Positions 46,215 through 56,687 of a stretch of 64,000 bases of DNA are shown here, in pieces. The first letter of the stretch is position 1. The number at the start of each line of letters is the position of its first letter. The stretch covers positions 2,728,001-2,792,000 of the forward strand of contig CM022370.1 in the NCBI GenBank assembly GCA_011800155.1. Reading direction: 5' to 3'. The translations under genes were made by a program, and so were the position numbers. The DNA comes from Flammulina velutipes. Lineage: Eukaryota > Basidiomycota > Agaricomycetes > Agaricales > Physalacriaceae. Below the pieces are notes generated by a model. It had not been told where the DNA came from. It saw nothing but the letters and a program-made list of their open reading frames with translations, and ran no database searches.

Positions 46215-48747
46215 ATGGCACCAGTCCGTTCTTCGACGCGACGCGGTCAGATTCCGCCTCACGCTCTGCACAACATCCCGCCGTCCTCAGCGTCGCCCGC
46301 CAATCATGATCTCTTCATCGACCCAATGCTCGGCAGTCCGCTCGCCATGTACATTGAAAAGGACGTTGACGACAGAAACGCACTCGTCGATCTCATCACC
46401 GTACGTCGGCGCGCCTTTTTCTTCGTCTCGACGTGTTTTCTTACTATTCATCTCGCCAGGCTGCAGGAGGATTAGTGGCTACGGGCTACAGTGGCGTTAC
46501 CTACATCCTGGGTGAGCAGTTCGTCGCCGCCGCACATACTGGCACTGACGGCCGCACAGTCGATCCACTAAAGCCTTCTGGCCAGAATCTATATCGGCAG
46601 TACGCCAACAAGAAAGGCAAGGTCGTACTCGACTCGCGATGGGTCCACGAATGCATCAAAGCCGGCGAACTCCAAGCATTTGCGCATGGCTGGGCAGGCT
46701 GCAGGGTGACTGGCGCCGAAGTGTATGTTTCTCTACCGTGTATGCACGCACTTTTTGACAAGCCCTCAGACCGCCGCAGACGTCGATGATTGCTGTTGAG
46801 ATGCAGGCAGGTCCGTCGACAGCAGCGGTGCATATGCAGGTCAAGAAACGAAACACACGGCCTACGCATATCAGCATCGACCAGACGGTGCCCCCACAGG
46901 CAATCCTTACTCAGGCTATGCACCCTGCTGGCATTCCCGTCGAGAACATGGTCTCTGCCCATTTCTATCCAATGTACATGCCCCAACCCCGGCCTATGCC
47001 AGCAGTCCCACCCCAGGCATGGCAAGCCACATCGGGTATTGCACCACAACAAACACAGCATATACCCCCCGCCCCGCCACCGCCACCGCCGCCCCATCCA
47101 GTCGCGTCCGATTGGGAGTATGAGCCCACGGATCAGGACAACGACGGTCTTGTTGATACTGCCAACTCTTATGATTATAGATACCGCGAAGACCAGCCGC
47201 CTTGGGTTGGCCAACATACATTCTACGAGCACTCGGTATGCCCAAATCCATCGCGTCCATACCTATGCTAATCTTATTCTCAGTACTCCGCTGCGTATGA
47301 CGCACAAGGAGCCCAATCTTCAACTTTTCTTGAGGCCCCCGCTCAAGTCCAAACACAGGGCCAGCCCCAGCCACAGGCGTCAACCTCGACATCTCACATC
47401 ACTCCCATTATCGAAGACGATAGCGAAAGAACGAGAGGCCGCAAGCGAACTCGTACACAGGTAAGATCCACTATAATCACATCCGTCCAAGTCTTCGAGC
47501 TTTGTATAGTCAGTTCCTGCACCGCCCACCTCGTCACTTGTCACCCGCAAGGCCGCAGCTCGTTCACCTAGTCCTCCGAATCGTGTCATCAAAAGCACCT
47601 ACGGCGGCAACTTGTTCACGACCGAAGATGTCGATTATCTGAAAAAGTATATTGACTATTGCCAAGAACAAGGACTCGTTCTCAGGTCGGTCATTACCTC
47701 TATTTTGGTTCCTTGCTTTCACTGACGTGTCGACAAATAGTTTGCGTGAGATATGCCTGCGAGTCGCTGTCAAGGTATGTTATCTCCTGTATCAGACATT
47801 TCCGGCATTGAAGTCTACATTTCATGAAGGCCCCCCATCACACGTATGCAACACTCGCCTCTTCCTCGACGCCGGACTAATCAATGTCCGCTTCAGATTC
47901 TACTCCTGGCGGCGATACTGCAATAAGCACCAGATCCGGTTAGGTGGGTATACGATGACTGGAGATCGCGACGAATCTCCAAATGGTGACGGCGTCGGCG
48001 GCGAACTAGAGGAAGAAGAGGAAGAACCCGCGATACGTCCCAATACCGGATTTGGCACCACCATTGCAGCGGCTCAAGAGCGCATCAAGGCCGATATGGT
48101 GCCCCGGGCTAGGTCTCCTACGCCGCCTAGGGCCTTATTCCGAAGCACGACGGGGAAGGGCGTGGCATTCACCGTTGATGACATTGTTTTCTTAATTCGG
48201 TTTATGGACTTTCGCAAGTTCGTCACAATGGATTGTGTTTCTGCCGAAACCTGACGAATCACAGAGCGCAAGACCGGCTTGACATGGTCACCTTTTGGAA
48301 GGACGTGGCGTCTAGGGTTAGTCTCCGTATTCTATTCTAGATGAGAGGTTGTTTGGTGTTAATCATTTTACAGGCTCCTCATCATTCCCGCGCATCATGG
48401 ATGAAGTTCTGGCGACGCCATAAGCATGAGCTCAATCGAACTGAGGCAGATGGGCCTTTACCGCAGCCTCCGGAGAAGAAGATGCGATACAGCCGCGACG
48501 ACGACATTCTGCTTGCCAGGTATTTCTTGGAAAAGCCTGAAGGCACGTCCGATCAGGTCTTTCAGAATTTTGGACGTATGGTGAGTCGAGGTGTCTTATC
48601 GTGGTGATGGCTCTACTGAGAATACATCTATAGCACCCCCATCATCCTTGGAAAGGCTGGCAGGAGCATCATAGGATACATAAAGTGAAAATTGATCATT
48701 TTATGAAGCAGCTGGCGAATGGGGAGACCATTTTGGGGGATGTGTAG
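46215..48747 (+). CDS. RAP1: RAP1-like telomere protein: BRCT plus three Rap1-type Myb repeats
   Basis: Shelterin-type telomere protein. ATG 46215 (MAPVRSSTRRGQIPPH), stop 48745-48747, about eight introns. The BRCT region includes ALVDLIT, then after an intron AGGLVATGYSGVTYIL, and KVVLDSRWVHECI. A long Pro-rich segment (PPAPPPPPPPHP) follows. Myb 1: FTTEDVDYLKKYIDYC, LREICLRVAVK, APHHTFYSWRRY. Myb 2: FTVDDIVFLIRFM, MVTFWKDVASR, APHHSRASWMKFWRRH. Myb 3: YSRDDDILLARYFL, HPHHPWKGWQEHHRIHK. Each has the Rap1-specific PHH followed by W. The protein ends about 16 residues after the third repeat, so a C-terminal RCT domain does not fit. Splices inside repeats 1 and 2 were chosen to keep frame and family match. 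Confidence 0.88.
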
Positions 48748-49861
48748 GGTGGTTGGGTGGGTTTGGGGTTGAGTTGTCTATTGATATTTATCTGCTTGTT
48801 TATTTGTTTTCTTGCATTCATCTTGGTGCTCGTGCGCTCATTCCACATCCTAGTGTGGCGAGATCCAGTCTCTATTCAGATATGTGATGAGGATGACGGG
48901 GTACACGAGTGCCTACACTTGTTTCGCGCAGACGTTCGCTGACGCCTTTACAGCGTGATGATCGACTGGACGTATCTACCTTTTGAATGCAATGGTATTG
49001 ATTGAATCATAGCGTAGTATCACTGATCTTCCCCTAGCCTGTCAAGGTTAGACTATGAGATGGTCAAATAGATGGACATGTGTGTGGAATAATTCTCAAA
49101 TAGTATTCAGACTGTTGCAGTTGATTCAATGGCAGTACATATTCTCTGGAAACTACGTCTGTCTCGAGACTACAGCTCTGTCCCCCTTTGCTTGAAATGC
49201 TATATCCAATTATAGTTCGACCATCACTGGTAGGAGTTTGTAGGAGCCTGAGATTTGAGATTCGGAGGGCTTCCGAGAGTCTTGAAGGAGGTAAGTAGCT
49301 ACATATGCCATTGCCACGGATGGCCGTAGGCATATATATATAGAGTGACAGATGTGGTCGGTATATATTCACGAACATGCTCTTTCGCCTATTATCTACA
49401 CGTCGCGTTCTTACTTATTTATTCCCACGCTTTTCGAGCTCTTTACTCATGGATTACTTCCCACTCCCAGCTATCGAGGATTAGTTTAAATGCTATCGTT
49501 GGTTGCGTCCAATCCTCATGTACTCGGCGTAGTACATGAATATTTCGTGGCACATACACGACATATTCTCGAATATAGGTTTAGATGTAGCTTCAGTACG
49601 TCTACGAGGCTACTTTATGCTCACTTTCACTGAGCCTCTTGTTGACGCGATGCGCGACACCACACGTGGAAACGCGTTCACGGTGACATAATACGCGCTG
49701 CTTCCGTTGCGACCACGACCCTGTGTCAGAACATCAGATATGTCGGATTTTTTAATTTTACAATTCACCTCTTCTTCTCCCATTTCCCTTCGTCGTTGGC
49801 GACACTGGCAGGCTGGCCTGTTGTTTGCCAGAAACCAACTTCTCGCGACACCATCTCAGCA
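48748..49861. other. Intergenic region RAP1 to F-box-like gene
   Basis: About 1.1 kb. Short unrelated open frames only. I see no gene, repeat or RNA that I can support. Confidence 0.45.
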
Positions 49862-51724
49862 ATGTTCCGACGCAGCGTCGAAGGTGGCAAGTTCGGATCC
49901 GGACGACGTCGTGGAGCCGGTATCGAGAGCCCTCGTCGCCAAGGAGGCACTTTAATGAAGAGAGTCTCTGCTGTCTTCCGGTCGAGCAGCGTGGATACTT
50001 CTGTTAGCAGCAGCGAAGAAGAAGAGTCGACGGACAACGAGATTCGGAGACCTAGCGGCCTCGGCCGTATGGTTGTAGAGGAAGAGGACTTTGCGGAGGA
50101 CCATGACCTAGACGACATTGACGAGGCTGAGGTGGAACTACAGTACGCCTGGAAAGCACCTTTGGCTTCGCCCCGACGTCAGTATCATTCTCCGCGGGCG
50201 CCACCGACGAATCTGGAGAAACCCGTCCCACCCATTCCTTTCCCGCTGTCCGCCGATACCGTCAAGCAAATACTCGGCTACATACCCCGCACTTCGCTTC
50301 CCACTTATGCTCGTGTATCCCGCACGTTTTATGATGCCGCCAATACTATACTCTATGGAACGCTCGTGGACCCACCTTCAGCTGCTCTACGCGTCGACAG
50401 AGCAGAGCTTGTTCGGTCCTTAACGCTGACGACCTTTACGCCCTATTCCTACTCTCATTCTTCCCAGATGAACTACACCCTTCAGCTGGAACGCGTCCTC
50501 CCACAGATGAGTTCCCTGACATCGTTGACACTTCCCTACTTTGACCCGGATTTACTCCGTCAACACTCCGCGTTTGGCCTCAAGCGTCTAGTTCTAATGA
50601 ACGAGGAGATGAGTGCTGACGAGGAGGATGAACTTATCGGGTGGCTGGACGGACAGATTAACATCGTCGAGGTCTCGTGGCCTCGCCTCCGCGATGTGCA
50701 GCCACGGGAAGAAGAAGAAGAGTCTCAGGATTTCTTGGCCCCGTCCTATTCCCCAATATCCCAAACCTATACCACCGCGCCCAACACGCCGCTCACCCCA
50801 GCCCATCCTCCTGGGATACCATTCGACTTTCCTCACTCCCCCATTGCGCCATCCTTCACCGGCTCCAACTCCCCCATTACCAAAAAGGCCTGCTATAGCT
50901 CCCCGACTCTATTACCATCCCTGAAGTACTTGCATGGTCCGCCGCCACTCGTGGAGCGGCTCTGCCAGGTGGGCCTATCTCTTTCCCCGATCCTTCCGCC
51001 TTTTTCTGACCTCCTATTTTTTTCTCAGTGTCCCCGTCCTTTAACGCATCTCACCCTGACGTTGTCCCAGTCCATCTACGACGGCTTCCGACCTGCAGGC
51101 CTTATGCGCGCTCTTCCTTCATCCTTGCAGTCTATTGAGTTCATGTTCGCCCCGACGCTTGACCGTCGCACACGGGAGAAAATTCTGCGCGTGGCTGGTG
51201 CGGTGTGCGCGATCAGCCGTTTGGGACTTGGAGAATTTTCAGATGCACCGTCTCTACCCTCTCCGCCTATATCCCCACGTCGTGACGCCGATGCTGAATC
51301 CCTGTTCCCACTCCCACGTCCAAAATCAGTCGGCAGCCGAAAAAACAGTGTCAACGTCAAAAAGGAAGAAGAGGAACGTACGCGGGCGCTATGGCATCTG
51401 GCCATGGCGTGTGGTATATGCTTTCCGACGGTGGAGGAAATCAAGATTGTGCCGGGTAGCGAAAGCTACGCTGATTGGCTTGCTGCATCGCCTGTCTGGG
51501 AGAACGTCCAGAGGATTGTGTATGGTGAAGGGGCGGGAGATGTGTGGGTCAGGAAGCCAGCTGTGGTAGAAGAGGCCATGGAGGAGTCTGGGTATGACTC
51601 GGAGGACGACGATTATGGGACGGAGATCCATATACCAAGGGGGCGGGAGGACGTGGAAAAGCCTGTGGGCGCAGATATTCAACTGGAAGTGCATGGGCAC
51701 CACATGTCCCTCGATCTCATGTGA
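49862..51724 (+). CDS. F-box-like / leucine-rich protein
   Basis: One long frame with a likely in-frame intron (about 50970-51029, GTGGGC..TCTCAG). I prefer ATG 49862 (MFRRSVEGGKFGSG); an upstream in-frame ATG is at 49796. A basic, Ser-rich start leads to an acidic segment (SSSEEEESTDNE, then VVEEEDFAEDHDLDDIDE). The F-box-like helix pair reads PLSADTVKQILGYIPRTSL and RVSRTFYDAANTILYGTL. Downstream are irregular leucine-rich strands (VRSLTLTTFTP, SLTSLTLPYFDP, FGLKRLVLMNEE). Proteins of this shape are common in basidiomycetes and often act as SCF-type substrate adaptors, but no substrate can be given. The C-terminus is acidic and ends HHMSLDLM. Confidence 0.75.
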   Translation: MFRRSVEGGKFGSGRRRGAGIESPRRQGGTLMKRVSAVFRSSSVDTSVSSSEEEESTDNEIRRPSGLGRMVVEEEDFAEDHDLDDIDEAEVELQYAWKAPLASPRRQYHSPRAPPTNLEKPVPPIPFPLSADTVKQILGYIPRTSLPTYARVSRTFYDAANTILYGTLVDPPSAALRVDRAELVRSLTLTTFTPYSYSHSSQMNYTLQLERVLPQMSSLTSLTLPYFDPDLLRQHSAFGLKRLVLMNEEMSADEEDELIGWLDGQINIVEVSWPRLRDVQPREEEEESQDFLAPSYSPISQTYTTAPNTPLTPAHPPGIPFDFPHSPIAPSFTGSNSPITKKACYSSPTLLPSLKYLHGPPPLVERLCQVGLSLSPILPPFSDLLFFSQCPRPLTHLTLTLSQSIYDGFRPAGLMRALPSSLQSIEFMFAPTLDRRTREKILRVAGAVCAISRLGLGEFSDAPSLPSPPISPRRDADAESLFPLPRPKSVGSRKNSVNVKKEEEERTRALWHLAMACGICFPTVEEIKIVPGSESYADWLAASPVWENVQRIVYGEGAGDVWVRKPAVVEEAMEESGYDSEDDDYGTEIHIPRGREDVEKPVGADIQLEVHGHHMSLDLM

Positions 51725-52083
51725 GTTAACGACCTCAACCATTCTATGCATATAATCTGCTTCTTCTATTTGTATCTATACATTCACTTGTCATGTCGTT
51801 CGCTCTCCTAATATGCTGCACTGATACCCATACCTACATTGTTTTGCTGTCCTAATGATACCTATTCTGATTGAAACGCGCCACACTTCGGCGTTCCAAT
51901 TTAGAAGACCGACAGACTCCGTCGTGGTTAAACTTGATGGAGGCTACTACCCGATTTGGACATCGAGCTTCTTTTTCCCTCGCTTTGCTTCTTTTTTACG
52001 CATTCGTTTTTCTGACGTCGTCGCTGCTCTGCCAGCTCTCTTTCTTTTCTTCCACGACGACGACGACAACGACGACGACAACA
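51725..52083. other. Short intergenic region with GAC/ACA trinucleotide run
   Basis: About 360 bases between an F-box-like gene and the GH16 gene. It ends with the trinucleotide tract at 52056-52083. Confidence 0.5.
52056..52083 (+). repeat. ACG/ACA trinucleotide microsatellite just before a start codon
   Basis: ACGACGACGACGACAACG continuing as ACGACGACAACA, directly followed by ATG 52084. It sits in the presumed 5' UTR of the KRE6/SKN1-like gene. Confidence 0.75.
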
Positions 52084-54486
52084 ATGTCTGCGTCGCTTCC
52101 GCGTCCACTTTCGCGCAGTCCTAGCAAATGGTCGGAATTCGTGCGTCCTTGCGCTATGTTGCATCTCCTTTTCGTATTAACAGCAGCTACAGTCAAACTT
52201 TGAGACGCCATACCCTTCGACAAGCGCCAGCTCAGAGTTCCTTACCCTGTCGAAAAAGGTGCCGCCACACTTTCCCCTCCCTCCACAGACCGTTTACACA
52301 CTCTCTAGTACTCGTTATCAGCAGATCCATATTCATGGGGCTCCGACCTTTCCCCCGACCTCGTAGAGGCAGACGACGAACTGCATACGCCCGTTGACAA
52401 CGAGAAGACGCGAGATGTTGAGATGGGGGGTCACGTCGCCTCTGTGCGAGGACTCAAGAATCTGGGTTGTTTGGGCCTTTTGTGCATTGGGATATTGGCC
52501 TTGTTGTGCGTGCTGCGCTTCGTCGCGTCGATTTCATTCCTCACACACTCTGCTCTAGCATGGGATACCCTATCATTTCCTACTTCACGACCAGCGCCCT
52601 CTCTAATCAAGGCGGCTTCAACTTGGGCGGCCTAAACGCTAGTGGACAGGTCGGTTCTACGCTCGCTTTACCACCGACTTCCAGACTCATCTCACACCCA
52701 TAGGTACCTGACATACCTGGGAATTGGGGCCTTATAGATCAAGACACCCCAAAGGACGTCTACACCAGGAAATCACTGGAGGAACCCTCAAAAACAATGC
52801 GCCTCGTTTTCTCCGACGAGTTCAATACCGACGGTCGCACTTTCTATCCGGGCGAGGATCCGTATTGGGAGGCGGTAGACCTTCATTACTGGGTGCGTGG
52901 GCCCATCTAGCTACCTTTGATTAACCTCTTACGTTTCTCAGGGAACCAACAACATGGAATGGTATGATCCCGCAGCCGTCACCACGCAAGGTGGCGCATT
53001 GGTGATCACTCTTTCCGAGAAAGAGACGCATAACCTTCCTTACCAAGGAGGTAAGTCACCCCCGTTGTTCAATTAAAGTCCCCGCTGAACAGCTCGGTCA
53101 GGCATGATATCCACATGGTAAATATCGTCACATATCAACATCAACTCATCCTCATCTAGACCTTTTAGGAACAAATTCTGCTTTACTGGAGGTTACATTG
53201 AAACAAGTGTTGTCCTGCCTGGCGCAAGTAACATTTTGGGCTTATGGCCCGCTGTCTGGACGATGGGAAACCTTGGGCGGGCAGGCTACGGCGCATCACT
53301 GGATGGGACATGGCCGTATTCCTATGGTGGGAGATCCACTTTGCATCATCATCATAACCATCTGCTCACAATACCCTAGATTCATGTGATGTGGGGACAG
53401 CTCCAAATCAGACGCGGCAAGGCCTTCCTCGTCTGGCGACCATCGATGGAGACGAAGGCAAAGGCGGCGTCCTATCCTATCTACCTGGCCAAAGACTGTC
53501 GCGCTGTACATGTCCTGACGAGGACCATCCTGGCCCGAAGCACTCCTCTGACGGAACCTTCGTCGGGCGATCCGCTCCGGAGATTGATATCTTTGAAGCA
53601 CAGGTATGCTCTTGCGCGTTCCAGAATCAATGTGGTCTTGACGATGCTCCGCAGATAAACCAAGACACCCTTATTGCTGAGGTTTCGCAATCCGGCCAAT
53701 TCGCTGTGAGTACCTCATGATATCGACGTTCTGATTCTGAACCAATGCGCAGCCATTCAATTATGCGTACCAATGGGACAATACTACGGACAACATACAC
53801 ATTGAGGATCCTACTATTTCGCATCTCAACACCTTCCTGGGCAATGTGCTTCAGCAATCGGCGTCTGTGGTCACACAGACCGATCCTCGGTGTTATGAAC
53901 AAACAGGAGGCTGCTCTTCGATTTACGGATTCGAGGTAACTGTCGATCCTGGAGTGGTCGAAACTGTACTCACTAGTGATCACAGTATCGCCCCGGCTAT
54001 GATGAGGGATACATAACATGGATTTCTGACAACAAACTTGCCTGGTCCATAAAGGGCAATGGTGTCGCTGCCGACAACCGTGTAGAAATTGGAGCGAGAC
54101 CAATACCGATGGAACCCATGGTATGTCCACTGCGATTGGCTACAAGTGCTATATTGACTTTGCCAACAGTATGTCCTGGCCAACCTCGGAATGTCAGAGA
54201 ACTTCGGACCCGTCGATCTTGAGCACCTCAACTTCCCAGTACATATGCGCGTTGACTACATCCGTGTCTATCAGATGGAGGACGCTATCAATATCGGATG
54301 TGATCCTGAGGACTTCCCGACGCAGGCGTATATTAACAGGTTCTTGTTCACTTCTTACGTTGTCTTCAGTCTTCTAACGCGAAAGGTGACAGATATCCGG
54401 AAGCGTATGCGAACCCGAACTTGACGACTTGGGTTGATGACTATCACCAGAAGATACCCAAGAATTCGTTCTTGGAAGACTGCTAA
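52084..54486 (+). CDS. KRE6/SKN1-type GH16 beta-glucan synthesis protein
   Basis: Type II membrane protein of the secretory pathway needed for beta-1,6-glucan. ATG 52084, about twelve exons, stop 54484-54486. The cytosolic N-terminus (MSASLPRPLSRSPSKWSEF) leads to one membrane anchor (LGCLGLLCIGILALLCVLRF). The luminal GH16 domain begins after PDIPGNWGLID, with LVFSDEFNTDGRTFYPGEDP, GGYIETSVVLPG and GLWPAVWTMGNLGRAGYGA. The catalytic motif is EIDIFEAQ, with both Glu and the middle Asp of the GH16 ExDxxE. Near the end HMRVDYIRVYQ is the usual last strand, followed by the short tail KIPKNSFLEDC. Some introns are in frame. It fits the family in length and motif order. Confidence 0.92.
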
Positions 54487-55109
54487 GTGAGTGGGTGGGC
54501 TGGGAGGGGAAGAGCGGGGCTCGTTGCATTCGTCGGCATTCTAGAAGCAAACAAACACTTATACTCACACATTTATCGCATCCACACTGATAATCTTTAG
54601 GACGTTCTTTTTACCCTTTCTTGTCATAGGACTTACATTCTTTCATCCGTTCCTTTTTACTTTGCTTTCGTATTCGTGGGCCGTCGCTCGCGATGTATTT
54701 GTACGGTTGTATCTGTAGTCTAATTAAATAACTTTTCGTAGACAGATGAGCCTCTGATTTTGTAGGTTCAAGGTTATCTAAAATGTGTACTACGGTGTAG
54801 TCATTGATGCGTCCAGCGACTACAGCCGATACTAGACTGTCAAAGCGTGATATCACATTATTAGTCATCCAAATTGATACGCCACAATATCTCAGTTTTC
54901 TCGCAACGAAGACTGAGTCGTCTGCAATACCACGTACGTTTGAATATAAGGAGTGTAAGCTGTATGCTACGATAGATATTCCAGTCAGTATTACCAGCCT
55001 CTTCAAGAGCCAAGCCTCAGTATCACATGATGAATGGGCCATGTTAATCAATATTGTAGCCTGGAGATCCCTGCTCGAAAACGTTCGTTGGAACTCTCTT
55101 ATATAGAGC
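54487..55109. other. Intergenic region left of the nested elements
   Basis: About 620 bases, presumably GH16 3' UTR and spacer. A 146-codon minus-strand open frame (54611-55051) has no family resemblance and no introns, so I do not call it a gene. Confidence 0.45.
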
Positions 55110-55141
55110 CTGGTTCAGAGGGAGGGGGTAGGAGGCGTAGC

Positions 55142-55149
55142 CGCGTAGG
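55142..55149. repeat. Left 8-bp target-site duplication of E'
   Basis: CGCGTAGG, repeated at 56168-56175; it lies inside the left terminal repeat of F. Confidence 0.9.
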
Positions 55150-55177
55150 TAGTGTTGCCGTGAGCTGAGCCTGAGCT

Positions 55178-55185
55178 GAGCTGAG
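55178..55185. repeat. Left 8-bp target-site duplication of E
   Basis: GAGCTGAG, repeated at 55691-55698; both copies lie inside E'. Confidence 0.9.
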
Positions 55186-55690
55186 TAGTGTTGCCGTGAG
55201 CGTGAGTTGGCTCAGTGTGAGCCGCGGCTCAGCTCAGCTCATTGCCTTTTAAGGGCAGCTCATTGATGGCTCGCTGATGGGGCGGTCGTGGCGTCGTAAA
55301 TAAGTCAGCAGCGTATATCTCTAAGGTTGTTGAAGAGTGACACTTGGAAGTTGCTCTCGATCGTAAGTATAAGCTATACAGTACTATTTTGGCTCGATTC
55401 AGAGTGTTATTCCTCACTCAATCTAAGCCAGAATTGTCAAGTCTTCCGGCACTGCTATTCGTCTTAAATACAAGTGTAAAAATGACCGGGATGCAGTGTC
55501 ATATGTTTAACTAAGTATATCCTAGGATTTTACTGACATATAACATTGGGAAGCTGTCCTGACATCGAGAACGAACTGTGAGGAGAGTGTGAGCCATCAA
55601 TGAGCCATGAGCCATCATGAGCTGAGCCATCACGAGCCATCATGTCGATCAAAGCTCAGCTCAGCTCAGGCTCAGCTCACGGCAACACTA
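55186..55690. mobile_element. Non-autonomous element E (505 bp), inserted inside E'
   Basis: It begins TAGTGTTGCCGTGAGCGTGA and ends GCTCACGGCAACACTA, 16-base terminal inverted repeats. GAGCTGAG precedes it (55178-55185) and follows it (55691-55698) as an exact 8-base duplication that lies within E'. Subterminal sequence is rich in GAGCTGAGC and GAGCCATCA repeats. The only open frame is 62 codons and is mirrored in both copies, so it is not evidence for a gene. E and E' differ at a single base over the 477 shared aligned positions (A at 55545 against the complement of C at 55808). Confidence 0.94.
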
Positions 55691-56167
55691 GAGCTGAGCT
55701 TTGATCGACATGATGGCTCGTGATGGCTCAGCTCATGATGGCTCATGGCTCATTGATGGCTCACACTCTCCTCACAGTTCGTTCTCGATGTCAGGACAGC
55801 TTCCCAACGTTATATGTCAGTAAAATCCTAGGATATACTTAGTTAAACATATGACACTGCATCCCGGTCATTTTTACACTTGTATTTAAGACGAATAGCA
55901 GTGCCGGAAGACTTGACAATTCTGGCTTAGATTGAGTGAGGAATAACACTCTGAATCGAGCCAAAATAGTACTGTATAGCTTATACTTACGATCGAGAGC
56001 AACTTCCAAGTGTCACTCTTCAACAACCTTAGAGATATACGCTGCTGACTTATTTACGACGCCACGACCGCCCCATCAGCGAGCCATCAATGAGCTGCCC
56101 TTAAAAGGCAATGAGCTGAGCTGAGCCGCGGCTCACACTGAGCCAACTCACGCTCACGGCAACACTA
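55186..56167. repeat. Near-perfect 477-bp-arm palindrome formed by E and E'
   Basis: Left arm 55186-55662 and right arm 55691-56167 are reverse complements with one mismatch; the spacer is 28 bases (55663-55690). It arises from the head-to-head arrangement of the two 505-bp copies. Transcription across it would give a long hairpin RNA. Confidence 0.95.
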
Positions 56168-56687
56168 CGCGTAGGTCCCTCTATCAAAATATTTTGATGA
56201 TCCGAGTGATGGCCTCCTTGCGGCACATCACGGGATATTTCAACCTGTGGCGTTCTCATCAATTGGCGGCTCTCTGTATCCACTACAGACCTTAGCACTG
56301 AAGTGTACCTCCAAGTTAGATTAGTAAAAAGCTCTAACCGTCTTGAGAGTGTTTCGTTGTCCCGTTTCTTACAGTAATGGTTGTAAGCCCTTGTAAATAT
56401 TGTAAAGGGTAACTTCTGGTGTGTTTAACTGCTTACTGGGCAATATTTAACGAATATCAGCCGAGAACTATTGACTCGAGCTCACTAATATTTAAATTAT
56501 TGTAGTGAAACTTGCGCCACGACGCAATGACCGGACCGACGGCCATCACTCGGATCATCAAAATCTTTTGATAGAGGGACCTACGCCAACGAACCCCTCC
56601 CTCTGCACCAGTCTATCGATATTGATGCTCTGTGGGACTCATCGTTTCTTAAGCACCTGCCTTGAGGAGCCCGTGAGACGATAGACC

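Larger units (their letters stand above)
55150..56167. mobile_element. Non-autonomous element E' (505 bp, split by E), hAT-type
   Basis: It begins TAGTGTTGCCGTGAGC at 55150 and ends with the complement GCTCACGGCAACACTA at 56167. CGCGTAGG flanks it on both sides (55142-55149 and 56168-56175), an exact 8-base target duplication. Subtracting the inserted copy E and one 8-base duplication leaves exactly 505 bases, the same as E. It lies in the opposite orientation to E. The TAGTG terminus and 8-base duplication suggest mobilisation by a hAT transposase. The terminal repeat is not the same as that of the 480-4263 element beyond TAGTG. Confidence 0.92.
55110..56611. mobile_element. Outer non-autonomous TIR element F, interrupted by E'
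   Basis: Left end CTGGTTCAGAGGGAGGGG at 55110; the right end is the complement of CTGGTGCAGAGGGAGGGG, finishing at 56611. After removing the insertion at 55150-56167 and one duplication, the left repeat continues TCCCTCTATCAAAAT, then ATTTTGATGATCCGAGTG up to about 56213. The right side (56542-56611) matches it with a few differences, giving imperfect terminal repeats near 70 bases. The uninterrupted element would be about 476 bp. I could not identify a clear target duplication, so the class is open. No coding capacity. Confidence 0.75.

Noticed and set aside
54611..55051. 146-codon minus-strand open frame near the nested elements
   Set aside because: No intron, no family resemblance, overlaps the likely 3' UTR of the GH16 gene, and composition is like spacer DNA.
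55229..56124. Two identical 62-codon open frames in opposite orientation (55229-55417 minus, 55936-56124 plus)
   Set aside because: They are the same stretch of the two inverted 505-bp element copies. Identity comes from the DNA palindrome, not from protein conservation.
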